This document shows positions 12,301 to 27,000 of a DNA stretch of 64,000 nucleotides, piece by piece. Both the position numbers and the translations under genes were made by a program. Each line of letters opens with the position of its first letter. Position 1 is the first letter of the stretch. The DNA lies in assembly GCA_013396525.1 (NCBI GenBank), contig VWYX01001166.1, positions 1 to 64,000 of the forward strand, read 5' to 3'. Under the pieces are notes generated by a model. It was not told the DNA's origin and did no database searches. It was given only the letters and a program-made list of their open reading frames with translations. The DNA comes from Chaetorhynchus papuensis. Its lineage: Eukaryota > Chordata > Aves > Passeriformes > Rhipiduridae.

Positions 12301-15300
12301 TTGACCAAGACCAAAATATTTTTCCACAGATGACTCAAAAGCCCTGGATCAGACAGAAGGAAAGGAAATGTGATGCTGCAGCCTACGCAGATGCAGGCAT
12401 CAGGGAAACTAAATCATGCCTTTGGCTATGAAGGCCACTTCCACATCTGACATTCAGCGGTTCCCTAGATGCAAAAATGGCCTCATCTGTCATAGGGTCG
12501 GGAATTTTGATGGCAACATTCCACTACTGCATGAATAACTTTTCTCTGGTCCTAAGGAGTCCGAATTCTTTTTTTTTTACACTAAACAGTTAACTTTTCA
12601 AGACAAGCTGAGGAAACTTTTTTCCTCCAGGAAAAAGAATAGAGTATTCGTGCACCTTCCCAGAGGTAAGAACTTTTACTCCTCCTTGAACTCAAGTTTT
12701 ATCTAGCCTGAGAGGAAGGTATGGCTACAAGATTAAGGGGAGAGAAGAACAGAGGGACAACTGTGCAAGTTATTGCTGCAACATAACAGTATTAATACCA
12801 GCAGAAGTTAGTACTAATAATGAATATTTGGACAAATAAAATTAAGGTATTTTTCACATAAGGAGACCTAAAAAGCCAAAAGTGGCAAACAGGATTCAAG
12901 TGCCCTAGGAAATAACTCAAGTTTCTTAGATTTCTGCTTATACATGAAAGTAAGCACCATTAGCCAGAGGAGAGGCCTTGGATGCTATATACCAGGGAAA
13001 TATAAAAACAGATCCATTCACCAATGGGCTGCAAATGACAAGACACAGCCTACACATTTCTTCATCTTCATCTTGGTTCTTAATCTCTCAAGACCACTCA
13101 CTCACTGTATTATCAAGAGACAAGCTTACCTGTAAGGTTCATCAGAATTTTTTTATTAAATTACCTTAGCAAAAACAGGACTTTACCAGTGTGATATATC
13201 ACTGTAGTGACATTACTGATCTAACTAATATAGCTGACCTGCTACATTATTATATATTACTATAATGAAAGAAAGCAGGACCTGGAGAAGCATGCCATAA
13301 TCACAACCTAGCACCAAAAAGCCATCCAGCACCTACAATCCGTGATGTGCTGCTTGGCCTTTCTCTCTCAGAGAGTGCTGCACTGCTCTGTTTCCTTAGA
13401 TGCATTACTTCATTTCAGTGTGTCATCCTGACCCAAGGAAAACAATTCTGACTTAAGTGGAACACGGGGTTGTTTCTTTCAAATAGATTCAAGGGTCTAG
13501 TTCCTGCTACTTGCAAATCAAAGCAGCATCTTTCCAAGAGCAAGGTTACTTCTCATGCTGAGCAATGGGCTTTGCACTAAGTATCTAATAAAGACCTGCA
13601 GATAAAGGCACATTTCATGAATCAAATGATGGGTACAAGGACAGAGAATTCACTAGTTCTTGCTTCATGCAGATCTCCCACTATTGCAAGAGAGGCTGCA
13701 GGAAGGTCAGAGATGCCCAGGGAAAAGAACACTTTATAGCCTAAATAAGCAGGAGGAAACAAAAAAAAAAGGATTTTGGGTGCACAACACCACCATCTTC
13801 AAGACCTCTGGTCTACTGCTGGCCTCTAAAATCAAATGGAGTGACAATACCAATGTAAAAACTGGCAATTCCCAAGGTGTTCAAAATTTACAAATATTGA
13901 GGGGTTTGGAACTGTCTCCTCTTCTATTCTGTTTTAAAGGCAAATTTCTGATGCAGCACACACTCAAAACCCCTGGCACGGCCTCAGTGGGTTGTAAGCT
14001 CAACCTGTGGGAGGCAGAGTCAAAATCTGTGCCTTAGTGACCTGAAAGGTACACGGAGAGTTGCACAGCCAGTACCACCCCTCTGCATGTGCTGTGGCCA
14101 AGGCAACAATTACTCTGGGGACCAGCATAACAAAAGGAAGAGCCTCCACAATCTGCAGAGGTATCCCAAACCGAGCAATGTGCCGTACAAATTTCCTATA
14201 TCGAGAGGGTTTGTGGGTTTGTGGAGGGTTTTTTAAAATAAATTCAGCTCTGCATCATTAAAAATAATTGCAAAAATTACAGTGATTACACTTCCTGAAG
14301 TGATTTCTAACTTGTTACCCTGCACCATTCGCAGAGAAGGCATTAGTACATGTAAGGAGGACAGAGACTGCACACAGACATGAAGTATTTATAACACCTA
14401 TGTACATGAAATGATTCTAAACAAAACTGTCTGATATGTTTTGTATTTAACAGACAATCTGTCAAGGAAATAATACACACCATGGTGGTATCAAGACAGA
14501 CTGCTGACACCCTTGTTACACACTCTTACATGTTTGATAATAAAGGAGTGAATTACGATTACAGAAATGGAAATGAACTTCAATACTCACTGGCCTGTGT
14601 TTGTGGGCACACAAGTGAAAACTTTACAGACTTTATCTATTAAAGCCATACAGAACTAGAAAGAAGTACCAAATGATATACTGACTTGGACTTCCTTCTC
14701 ACACAAAAAAAATCCACATCACACACAGCTGAAAAAGTAAAAATGCTCCTCCAGGTTTGCAGACAGGTAACATGACACTGTACTGATGTGAACAATTGGT
14801 CACTTCTCACAGTGCTACCCTAAGAAATTAAACTAGTTTTGTCAAAGTTTGGGGGAGTATGTGTCTTAAAAGTCTCTCCACTTTACACAAAATTCCATTT
14901 GAATTTTGAAAGGTAATGGACACTAATCCACATGCTCCCAAAAGCCTCAAGGATCATATCTAGCACACACACTGAATGGCTGCAAGGCTTTTAAACTACA
15001 CTAACTCTTGATCAATACAAATACAAGCACAAACCCCCAAGAGAACACAACCACCAGAAACATCTATTCTATGTAAAAAATGTTTGAGGGAATAGGTAAA
15101 AAGAAATGCATCTCAGGGTTGTGAGTACCCCAGGCAATCTGGATCCTCAGAACCTTCCAAAATAATGCATGACACCCAAAGTGTCTGCAGAAGAAACTCC
15201 TCAGTACAGGCTACATTCATTCATTTGGAGCCAGATCACCAGAGCAACCTTGCCTCTGTTCAGAGTTATCTTCAGCAAAGCCATTATGTCCTGAAGCAAT

Positions 15301-18300
15301 ATTGCTCTGCGAGGAGAACGCAGGAGTCTCTCATGCTTTATGGGCAGTCAGTGGGCAGCTCCAAGCTTGAAGTACTGAAATACTCTTTTATCACCAGAGA
15401 ACCTGAGGGAGAAGATGAGTCTTGCAAAAGCCCTCCCTATTTCACAAAAAAGCACATACAAACAAATTAAACCCAGGCAGACATCGCAGGTAAGGGCCCA
15501 CTGAGGGACAGATGCTTGTCTCCACCTTACCCTAAGGACTAATTGTTTATCAGGTATAAAACATTTGCCCTGTTATGAAGGTCTTCAAAACACAATAAAA
15601 AAACGTACAGAATGCCTTTGTTTTCAACTTAATAATCTAGTTTTTTATTAAGTTTTCCAGCACAGAACAAATTAATGAGATGGTAGCAGTTCCCAGCCCT
15701 CCCATTCTGCTAAGTGTTCCTCAGGAATACCACTGGAGAGCTGAAACAATATTTAAACTTGCTACCACACTTTTTAATAGCTTTTTTAATATTTGTGACA
15801 AAATAGATACTAAGCAGAGCGAAATGTCTGCTTTTCCTGACTTAACAGCAGCTTTCCAGAACAGCCTACACTACTTCCTTGTAAATGAAGCTGAAGAGTT
15901 GCATTATTAATATATTGTCTGAACATCATAAAAAAGATAAATTATTCCAGTATAAAAAGAAAAGAGCTTAAGGAGAAATAACTGTTCTTAGTCAACAGAG
16001 ATCAATAATCACCTCTGCACTGAAAATAATTTTGTTTTTTTTCCCTAAAGCCTGTTATGACCAGATACACAAAACCATTTTTCTGTACTTGTTAAAACCA
16101 GCTCCTTGTAGACGATGCAGTAACTGTCAGAACAACAACAACAAAAAAGACTCTCTGAGACCAAAATGCCCCCAGTCAATTAATCAGGTTCCAGTTCTTA
16201 TACAGAGCAAAGCCTATCTTTTGCCATTCACTTCACACTTTTCTAGTAATACGCATCTAAAAAGACTGCAGAATCTGCCTCTCTTACTCTGCTTCCTGAC
16301 TTCCACATATACCAAAACATCAAAATTACTATAAAAGAAAGCTGTATTTCTCCCAATACTTACCCTGTATTGCATCAGACTTATTTAACAGGACTGATTC
16401 CTGTCACCTAACACAGAAAATCTCAATGGGAGCTGCAAAGACCTAAGTGATTTTCATCTAATTTGGTTTCGAAAACATGTCACTGTGTATCTTCTGAACA
16501 CTGAAGTCTAATTTACATCTTTTTATTACAGTGCAATAAACTACTGTGGCCTGGGTGTGTGGAGGTGTAGCTATTACTTTCCACAATCCAGCTAGCACTC
16601 CAAGTGTAACTAGTTGCACGCATTCCACCTACCACCCCACTGGTGGCCACATAATCTGTTGGGAGTCTGTGAAAAGAAAGTTGTTGGTGGGGTGGTTTTG
16701 CTGTTGTTGTTTTGGTGTTTTTTCCTCTCTGGAGAAGAATATGCTTCACCTCAACCGGCAAAAAACTAGATTTCATTTAAACTACAAAATAGTAGATTTA
16801 ATTACAATCATTATTTGCTTAAAAGCTTTTTTCTTTCCTCTATCTAGCTCCTTCAAACTTCGTTAATCTTTGACTGTTCAGCTCAAACCATATCTTTCTT
16901 TTTTTGAGAGACATTTTGTTTTCCTGAACAGCTTTAAAGAACAGTCTTTAATAAAATTATCACCACTTGGTTAGACAAGAGCGAAACAACTTTACTTCCT
17001 AACAAAGCTGGTGGTGAACAAAAGGGAAGAAATTTGCTCTGTTGAAGGTTAGTATTTCTAGCGTTACCTTCTGCAGGAAAAATACAGACCACCCTACGCT
17101 GAATTAGTCTATAAAGAAGAACTGAGGAAAAACAAAGCAAAACAAAACAAACAAAAAAACCTGTGGACATGCAAGTAAGACAAGAGTTACCTTTTTCACT
17201 CTTTTTACTGCCAAGATGATGGTAATGATGGGGACAATAACTGTTAAGTCAGAACCAGCACCAGTTTGCCTTCCACCAAACTACTGTCTATTGAATTCAC
17301 AGCAAAACCAATCCCAATCTTTCACGTGTTCCTCCCAACCTTTCTGAGTTTTACAAATGAATTAGAAGACACTTGTTAGGAAAATCTAGAATTCATCAGA
17401 TATTGAATCAAATATTAGCCACCTGGCAGCCAGAAATACCTTCCTTGTATTACCCATTCAGTGTTCCCACTGCAAGACAGAGATTAATGCAACAACTACA
17501 TTTTAGATGCACATTTAACTGAGTGCTCCATCAGCTCTGAATTGAGTCCATAAATGGCTTACTTTCCATAATTCACATTACAAATACAATCCACTGACCT
17601 TTAAGAGGATGCAGGAAAAAAAGAGCAAACCGAAGTCTGATTTAACTACAACTTTCTGAGCACAAGTTGAAGCATTTTCAATTATCTTTTATCAAATACT
17701 CAGTGAAACAGAGGAGATTAAATTAAGTGCACTTCAACTGAATCGTTTTCTGCAGAAACAAGCAGTCTCAAATTACTCTGGAACTTGATAAAGAGTAGAA
17801 AATCCTGCATGTAAGTGAAAAGCAAATACAAATGTATTACATATTATATTCATATGACACAAAGGCTTTTCTAAGATTAATATTATCTTAGCATTAAGAA
17901 CATAAAGATACTAATGTTTACTAAGTAGGATTTAGCACACAAGAAACAAAATCCTTTGTGCTTAATTTCTTGACTGTGTATTAACAAAGTCCAAGACAGC
18001 CGACGGGAATTTCCCAAAGCACCAAAGAATCCATGCCTTATCCAGATGCAAGCAAGTCAGAAAGTTCAAACTCCAGTTTCTCAAGTTTTATCACTGTCAA
18101 TCATGCTGTCACAGAATAATTTTCACATTTTTCTTCGTTTAAAGATTAAACTAACAATAACCTCAAAGACTGCTGAGTTAATTGCAACATCATCCATAAA
18201 GGAGGAATGTGGGTCTAAAAGATCTATCGCCCTGCTCCCCCAGATGCAAATAATGTTATAGCTTCCAACCTTCCTCATGCTAGTTCAGTACAGCATGTCC

Positions 18301-20704
18301 TAACTAAACCTTAAACAAACACATTAATTTCTAGTAATATTGATTTTTGGCTCTTCCATTCTTACTATTTTTTACACGAGGTACCATCAGACGTGCTTTG
18401 GCAAAACCTATATCATTTCAAGACCCCTGCCCTTACGTTACCTGGCACAGGTCTAATCTTATTGAAAGCCTGTGGAGAAAATGTGAAAACCAAGAAACTC
18501 AGCCGCTCGAAAGCGGTTACGACACTTTTAAGGCCACTGAATTCAAACTCAAACCTGTTTAATGGTTGTGTTCTGTGAGGTACATTAAAGAAACACAGTA
18601 CATGGATAGCCAGTCTTTTTTCATTATCTGAAGACCTTAAAACTCGTGTTCCTGCCCGAATAATTTAAAGATATTTAAATATTAAAATGAATATGTAATG
18701 GCAAACTCAGAAGGATAAATTCTACATTTAAAGGTTTACAATCAAACTTAATTGCTTCTGATTTAACTCCTTTTGCAGGGAAAAACCCCCACCTACTTAC
18801 TAAAATCTCAGTCTTACACAGAAAGCGATTTCTAAATTACTTTAGTCCTACGTTCATACTTCGTATATTGGCGATATCACTGTCAGAATCTACCCTGCTT
18901 ATAGTCAGGGGCAGATATGCAGGAAATCCATTAATCCAAAATCACAAACTCTTAACCAGCAACCATCAGTTGAATCAGCAACCCTGGCTGACAGGACAAA
19001 CAAAACACTACTGAATTTATGATCTTAGTATTTCCCTCTTCTGCAGGCAGCCAAAATAATCTTGACGCATTTATGTACATCAGCTTTAGCAGCAGATGTC
19101 AAGAAAGTTAACTTGTTTGTCTATTCCCCATCCACCTCAAGCTTAAAACCTTCCAAATGGAATCCCAGAATGTTTCCTGGCTAGAAGCAATGTATGAAGC
19201 TATGTTTTCAAGAGGGAAAAAGAAAAAAAAAAGTAAAAATTGTTTGGGCTAATCCAACAAGCAAGAGGAAAATGTTGTTCCTCATAGCAAATGCAGCCCA
19301 TGATGAATGGATTTTCTGAGGTCCGCAAAGTCCCAGAGAACGGAAAGAAAATATTGCATACCCATCTTTTCCATATGAGGGACTGCGATTTTTTTAAAAT
19401 TGAAACAACACAGATAAAACATATTACGCCTTCCTCTACAAATGAAGGGCCTTGGCAGAGATCCTGCAAAAAAGAACTGATCTAGTTTCCACAGCAGTCC
19501 CTCTTACCTCAAACTTCACCCTGAAAATTTTGGGATGCATGATGGACTGCTTCCAAATTTGTTCTTCTCTTTGGAATTTCAGACTCAATAATTAGATGAG
19601 CATCGTGAAATCACACCTCCAGCAATGCTCAAATCCAGCAACTTCAAAATGAGTTAGATGTAACTGACAGACATTTTAGCACAGAAGGGCTGCTTCTCTG
19701 TGCAAGGAACCTGGTCTGTAAATAAGGAATAAAGTATCACTTTTCATAGGGTGTGGAAGAGCTGCATTGAATGAAACACTTAACAATTCACTTAGCTGAA
19801 CAAATTTCTTACATTTTCCAGCAAAATAGAACACAGAAGCACACTGAAGATGTATTTATTGCAAAAATCTTGCCACAGGGAAAATAGTGACTTGCAAAAA
19901 GCAAAATATATACTCATATATAGATATGTTAATGGAAACAGCTTAAAAGCCTCTCCTCTGGAATTCAAAATGAAGATGCAATCACACTGCATTCTGTTTT
20001 CTTCTTCCATCACTATGAAGTGAAGTCTGCCGTTCGCATCATTTAACTCAACCTGATTACCTGAGAAATGATATTTCAAATGCAGTATTTGAAGGACAGT
20101 CTTGGCCTTACCTTTCAGTGTTCAGACCCTAATGGCAAAACACAGGCACAGAACAAACACATCTATAAGGCAGGGACAGAACAGGGACATGCATGTTTCT
20201 CTGAATAACAGGCTGGTACAATTAATTAAAAATAGAAAAGGGCAAAATAAAACCACATCCAGAAAAAACAAATAACCTCTCCTGCAGCAGTAACAGACAA
20301 CACACTAATTCCAAACAAATACTGAGGAGCTCTATAAAGGTAAAGTTTATCCATGATGCACAGACAAGGCTATCATTCAAGGAGGAGGCTTTATTGCCTG
20401 CCTTTGCCTTTTTACTATTGATGTTTTTTCCTTCCCTTCATTCTTTTTTGTGAAGGCTTGGGCCCAAGGAAAGGCTTACTCATTTACAGAATTGAAAATA
20501 ACCCTAACATCTGCTAGATTGCATTAGCTCAGCTCTTCAAGGTTTGCCACAGAGCCAGGCAACATTTACCCTCACAGAAAATTCTTAACTCCCCCTTAAT
20601 ATAAGGATTTCAATTAGAATATTTTTCTTCTTCTTAGGAACAAGTATTTGTAATATTGCATGTCAGCCTGCAGGACTTTATAGCTCTCACGGTATGAGAA
20701 TAGC

Positions 20705-20785
20705 TGGGGTTTGGATGAGGTTTGTTTGGGGTTTAGGGGGTTTTTTTTGGTTTTTTTGAGGGGGGGTGTTTTTTGTGTTCTAACT
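20705..20785 (+). repeat. G/T-rich low-complexity tract
   Basis: Alternating G-runs and T-runs (for example GGGGTTTAGGGGG, long T-runs, then a run of seven G). It has no fixed repeat unit. The G-runs are too far apart to form a standard four-tract quadruplex motif. Confidence 0.8.
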
Positions 20786-22952
20786 TTTCAAAACAAACAT
20801 CTAATATCTCAGTACATTTACATAAACAAGAATCATCATCATAATACAGCCAAGCTTTTTAGTAGATTAGGATTAACTCCTACTTTTACAAACAGAGGAA
20901 TAGAAAAACCTGGAGTTGAGGAACTTCCTAAGCCAAATATATTTTTTGTACTTGCTATCAATGGATTTCTCCCAGATTCGCTTTTTCAATTCTTGCAAAC
21001 TTTCCTCATGGTTTACCACAGCATTCAGAACAGCCTTACAGTTTAACTATGCTGTTTGGTAATCCACAGCTGTAGGCACACACTGTACAGCGATGTCTTG
21101 TGACTTGTCTTTATCCCTCCCCTAGTGACACCTGCCACTCCATTTGCTGTGCACTACTTAGGGCTACTGTGCAGCAGGCTCCTGCCTTCCCAGAGTGACC
21201 CATGGGAAGATGATCCTGGAAATACAAGTAAGGGACAAGAGCCAGGTCAGAACCTAGCATGGTAGAACTGTAATTTTCTCATGTTTTCCATTCCCATGGG
21301 CGCACTCACATTTATCTACATCAGACTTCATTTACAATTTTGTGGCTTAGTTAAGCAGGATTGTAAGAGAGTTGCGCAATTCTTTAGAGCTGGCCTTTAA
21401 CTACCCCGAATAAATTAGTACTTCATTACCTCACTGTTCACCTGCTCTTCCAAATCATTTATACAGCCAACACAACAGGAAGTAGAAATCTCATTTTTTC
21501 CAGTATGTTATTACAATGTTTCCAGCTTTCCACAGTTGATACTGTTTATTTCAAAATTTATTTATACTTGAAAGTTACTGTTTAATTTGACATTTAGGGC
21601 TACAGAACACAGTGCTTTTCTGCAGGGGAAAAACACCCCACTGTCTTACTCATACTCTTCATTTTTGGCAGTCTCTCTCAGAAACACTTTGTCTCATTGC
21701 AGAGATCATTATCCTGAGATGATGCAGCCTGCGTGCAGTAATGAGCTATGTGCCATTATGACTCTTGCAGTAACAGACCTGATTCCAGTTTCACACTGTT
21801 ACAACACATCACACTTTGTCCTTATTTTATTGCTCTTGAGTCCATTAAGAATGACAGCTTGATCTATTACCAGGGACTTGGCTCAAAGGGAATGTAAAAT
21901 AAGGAACTCCAACTTCAGGATAAGTACTTAGGAAACTAGAGTAAGCTCGTTTAAATGTCATTTCAGTACAAAAAAAGCTTTTTCCAAGTTTACAAAACAC
22001 ATTTTGCCTTTTGCTGACATCCCATTTTATAAAATTTCACTTCAACCTGCTACAACAGGCTCACTGCAAGATGAACTAACTATCTGATGGGCCTCCTGTC
22101 CTGATGACCGCTGAAGCACAGAGGTTTATTCTGAAGAGCTAACAAGAGTTAACAAAACGCACAACGCAGAGCTGGTGAGACTTCACACATTTAAGCAATG
22201 TAGTAGGTAAGAGGAGAGAGGAAAAGCAGTGAAACAGCTGAGTGCTTACACTTGTAAAGAAATCTAACTTAGCAGCTTATGCCTAGTAAGGAGACAGTGC
22301 GAGGCCTGCAATTCAGTTACTGAAGATTAAAAAAGGACAAACTTCTCATCAACTTGAAGAACATGGCCAAAGCTTAGATTAATGCCTAAGACCTAACAGA
22401 TGGAAATGAAATTAACAGCCACAGAAATCAGGAATAAAACTTCCCGTCAGCATGTCCTGGTTTCATGCAATACCCTAGTTACAGTAAAAGATAATAATGG
22501 ATTTACCTCTGTGCCCATCGGCTTCAGCAACTGATACGTTTTAACATAGTAAAGAGCAGGTAGAAACTAAAAACTGGGTCTAATTATAAAAACAATATGG
22601 GAAGTGACAATCTGCAGAGCAGTGAGAGGTTTGCCTGAAGCACAACAGCAAAAGGTGCATATTACATGCTATAGCATCTAAGCCAGGAGGAAAACAGGTC
22701 TCAGATAAACCGAGAAAAGGAAAATTTTGAGCACATAAGTAAACACCTTGTCAAGTGCATAAGTTGGGGGGTGTGAGGGGGAAATCAAGGGAGTGATTAT
22801 TCTCCTACACAATGAAGTATCCCAACCATCCTTGCTGTCTCTTCACACTCACAGACATTTCAGTAGAAAAATATGAGAGGCCAGCATTGGAGGGCTGGAG
22901 TCCAACTCACTACTGCTTATCATGTCTCATAGCTAGAAACTGGTTTAAAGTC

Positions 22953-22978
22953 TGAAACATGAAATTAATCATGTTTCA
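22953..22978. repeat. Short inverted repeat, 10-bp arms with a 6-nt loop
   Basis: TGAAACATGA at 22953-22962 is the exact reverse complement of TCATGTTTCA at 22969-22978, with AATTAA between them. A stem this small can arise by chance in AT-rich DNA. Confidence 0.9.
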
Positions 22979-23984
22979 TAATATCATCTCCCTGAATCGT
23001 AGCCATATAGCATCATTCATTAGCAGAGGTTTCCTGAAATACTTAAACAGGAAGATACTGGTAATGTGGGATAGAAGGCACAGGCAAATATGAGCAACCA
23101 ATGTGAGTTACAAGTTAGTTTATTTACTATTTCCTAAAAAATCTCTTCCTTCTGTGATTTTCTTAGCGTTTTTTCAGTTTCATCTGCCTTTTCAGATTTT
23201 AACAGACGTTACTGCTTGTAGCAGAATGCAAGAGAGACAGTGCAAGACCTCAATTAGAAATTCAAAAATGGTCTTGATGAAGACTGTTTTTCCTTTTCTA
23301 ACTCTGAACCATACAGGGGTTTTGGTCTAACTTCTTCACACGGGCAATTTATCTTTCCCTTTTTTCCCTTCCTTAATTACTAAAGACAGGAGTGGTCCGA
23401 CACCTCTTTGTGCCCTTTTTTCATTTGACTAATTGGATTTCGGACTTGTACTCAGAAGAATTTCAGAGGTCTGCATAAAACATTTGGCTGCCAAAATACT
23501 TATTTTAATGCTTTTTCAACCCATCGAAATGTGCTTATCATGGTATCATTAAAAATCTCTTCACACATCACACTTTTACAGTCTTTCACTGGCAGTGCAT
23601 CTTCATAGGCAGAATATTTTCAGCACTTCAGTATTGGGAGGAAGGGAGAAGAAACCTCAGAATTGCCAGCACACAGTACAAAGGACACAAGCAGACACAA
23701 GGAGGTCAAGCAGGAGGAAAGAAAACCAGAAGAGGTGGCAGCCTGTGCTCCAGTCTCCTGTCACTCCAAATAAAGGGACTGCAGAAGAGCCTGCACAACA
23801 GCACGAACTGATAAATGTGACTAAACAACTTAACCTAAAGCAGAAACCTGTACTACTGTAATTTTCAACCTTAGTCTCCAACATTTTCATTAATCTTGCA
23901 TTATTTCTCATTTATATTGTTAGATTCTCACAGGTGGGAAAAGTTCTGAAGCTGAGGACTGTGTGGACAGTTGGGTGTTGAGCT

Positions 23985-24050
23985 TCTCCAAGGATGGAGA
24001 CTCTACAACCTCTCTTTACCATGCTCTCATTCCAAGGGGACCAAAAGCCC
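23985..24050 (-). mobile_element. Possible CR1 LINE scrap
   Basis: The plus strand reads CTTCTCCAAGGATGGAGACT followed by CTACAACCTCTC. This is close to the reverse complement of the CR1 segment seen intact at about 60270-60300. The match is short and the flanks are not recognisable. Confidence 0.4.
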
Positions 24051-27000
24051 TAGATTACTATCAACAGCCAAACCACACAGGGCATACTCAGCATGACTGA
24101 GGGAGGAATCAATTCAAAGAGAGAGACACTTTGATATAAATATACCTACAGAAGAATGAAGTGAGGAGACTATTATTTCTGAAATAAGAAACCAACAAGC
24201 ATGTTCTTGGAAATTAAAATTAGCTAATGACAGGTTTCAGGTGTGATACTGCCACCTCCAGAATAAGTCCAGTCAGTATTTCTCATTCTCTGTTTTAACG
24301 TATCAGTCAGTTAGAGCAGGAACTAAAAGATGTATTGGACCATTTCACAGAGCTGTATTCCCTGTTGTCTAGGAATTAGCAAGAGAGTAAGATGTGGTCT
24401 TCCAAAACCTCTCTCTTCAACACTGTTGACTTGTATTCACAAAACAGGATGATGCAAATGCACACAGAAGACGGTAAAGCTTCCCCACTTGAATATTTAG
24501 CCTTCACACAGTCAGTCCCTCCAAAATCCTTATTCTTCAGCGATGACCATCATTGGCCCTCCTGCTCATACTTAATATTGCTACCCATATACAATAAACT
24601 ACTCTCTAAATGGAATAGACAGCTGTAAGAAGCCATGAGAAATTTCATTTCTTTTGAGCACTGGTATTACTGTCCCTCGTTAACAATCAATAAAATAAAT
24701 CCCTGCACATGCCTTTCACTTGGCCACAATCAGAAATCAATACTGCGAGGAATGAGGAATGGTGTGCTCTCCTGCCCCTCTCATTGCTGCAGCCAGGGAA
24801 GGGGAGAACAAGCTGTCTGGGGGGCCTCTGGCAGCTGCTTCACATCTACTTTAAAAATCTCCTGCAAGTGCCAACCGCATGGATTACACAGCTTTTTATC
24901 TGCTTTACAGCAAACAAAGCAGTTGCCAAGATAAAGCCACTGTGTGCAACCCAGCAGGGTTACAAACACACAGTGGCAAACTTAAAAGGTAACAGGAGAA
25001 GCAATAACCTACCACTACCCATCCTCTCCTGCCACTCTAAGACTACAATGGAGTCAGAGTCATTGGTTTTAAGCCAAAGGACAAAGAGAAAAAGAAGCTG
25101 ATAATCTTCAAGTCTTTAAGTGATCCTGCTGTTCAGGCAGAGCTGCTTGCTACCTCCTGTACCCTGACACGTGGGTTTGATTTTGCCAAGTCCCCCAAAT
25201 CTTCCCCTCCCATGTACTTCCATAACATTCCCACATACAAGGGATAAGGACAACCCACTTCCATCAGAAACTCTTGCCAAACATTAGCATTTAAAATTAG
25301 GTTTAGATCATGTAACAAATCAAACAGACACAAACAAAAATATTTCATCTAACATAGTGTTCATTCCAGTCATATTTTTTTGACACTTTTCTTTTTCCAT
25401 GTCAGATTTTTTGGGACTAGGATGAAAGGCAAGCTAACAGAAAACGAAGCTTTAGCCCAAACCCTAACTACGCCTGAATCTACAAGCAAGAGGTCTTCCT
25501 ATCTCTTAAATCTCTTGTTATCCCCCATTAAGGACAGGGATTTACAAAGCAGAAATTAAATGTCAGGTTTTAAAAATTACAGTTGTACACTGGTTTCAAC
25601 ATGCTTTCGTCACCGTAAATCCGTTTAGCTTGTTGCTGTCCACATGACTTTCTTGTAAATGCAGGTTTCCAGTTTGGGTTTATGTCTAACAGTAGCAAAA
25701 GCTGTCTGGTTTCTGTCTCCTGTATTTTGGAGACAAAATATAGGACATTATGCATCTAATCTACAGATTAGCATAAGCAGCAGAACCTTCTTTTCACAGC
25801 AGTCAGGATAAAGCAGCTGAAACTCAGATGAATATACCAGATACCAGTTCCAAGTAAAATGCGGAGGAAGTAAGGGTTTGGTCTGAGTTCTCTTACTTAG
25901 AAAAGAGGAGTAGGGGGGTGCACTCAGGGCTTTTTCTCAAAATGTTGGACCTCCCTTATTTCACTAAAGACCTCCTCACATTCAGTATACTAAAACTAGG
26001 ATGAAGAAAGAACTCCTCTAGCTCTGCCTGACTCAGTTATGAAATTATAGTTAGGTCATATTTAGACTTTTAGAGATGACCTAATATACTGAACATCAAA
26101 GTTAGACCAACCTGTTTCTTTATGCTTTGTTAGATGAACCCAGAAGTTTGTTCAGTCAGAGGACTCTAAACATTTCTGACTGTGAGATGAAGCTACTCCA
26201 TGACAGCAAGTCAATTTCACCACTTTACCATATACTCTTCCTTTGCCTAGTCTGCATTTTGTGTGAGAACCCAAGAAAACCATCAAACCACAAAACCATC
26301 TGGGTGACCATGACAGACAGAACTACGTTAAAGAACTTCTCAAGTCTCTTTGAATTTCCCATTGACGTAATAAACGTTGAGACACTGTCCTGAAGTGAAG
26401 CATGTTCTGGAGCAGAGACTTCAACTGCAAGACCATCCAGGCAAATCTCATTCCTAACATACAACTGCCAGCAAATGTGCATGACTAACCCAGTATCTTT
26501 AAACTCCCTCTACCAGAATTTTGACAGCACAATTGAGCTCCTTCTACGGTATGAATCTTAAATAGGTTAAATTTGTTCCCCACAAGTGTGTTGCTCTCCA
26601 CAGCCTAGAAAAGGAGATGAAGGCAATTAACTAAGGTGGAGACAAAAGGTAAAATTAATCCAGATCCAGGTCTCTACACATCCCCCATAAAATGGCCTCT
26701 CCTCTCAGCTAAGGAGCTACCATCACTCATTTTCCCCAGTCAAGTCCGTTGAAAGATCTGAGTCAGCAGAGCAAACCAAAGAAGAACAAAACCCCACCAG
26801 TCACAGTCCATCCTCTGGCTATATACAGTGTGGCACGAGTACACATAAACCTCTAAATGTAAAAGCTGGGCTGTCCATCCATTTGGTTTGAATACTTACA
26901 TGACAGTAAGGAGAAATGAGAAGCCTTTTTTCCTCCTATCTATGGATTTTTCTCTGAATTTCTTTTGAAGATGGCAACCACACTACCCACATGCATAATG

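Larger units (their letters stand above)
9386..23984. other. Long unique intronic stretch, almost free of recognisable repeats
   Basis: Nearly 15 kb of AT-rich sequence with mononucleotide A/T runs, a G/T-rich low-complexity tract at about 20705-20785 and a short hairpin at 22953-22978. No open frame here resembles a protein I know, and I recognise no LINE, LTR or SINE. Diverged elements could be missed by eye. Confidence 0.5.

Noticed and set aside
20705..20785. Telomere-like GGGTTTAGGGGG string
   Set aside because: There is no repeated TTAGGG unit; it is a low-complexity G/T tract.
26385..26470. Possible CR1 scrap (ACTTCAACTGCAAGACCATC)
   Set aside because: Only a few short words fit, with no continuous CR1 order.
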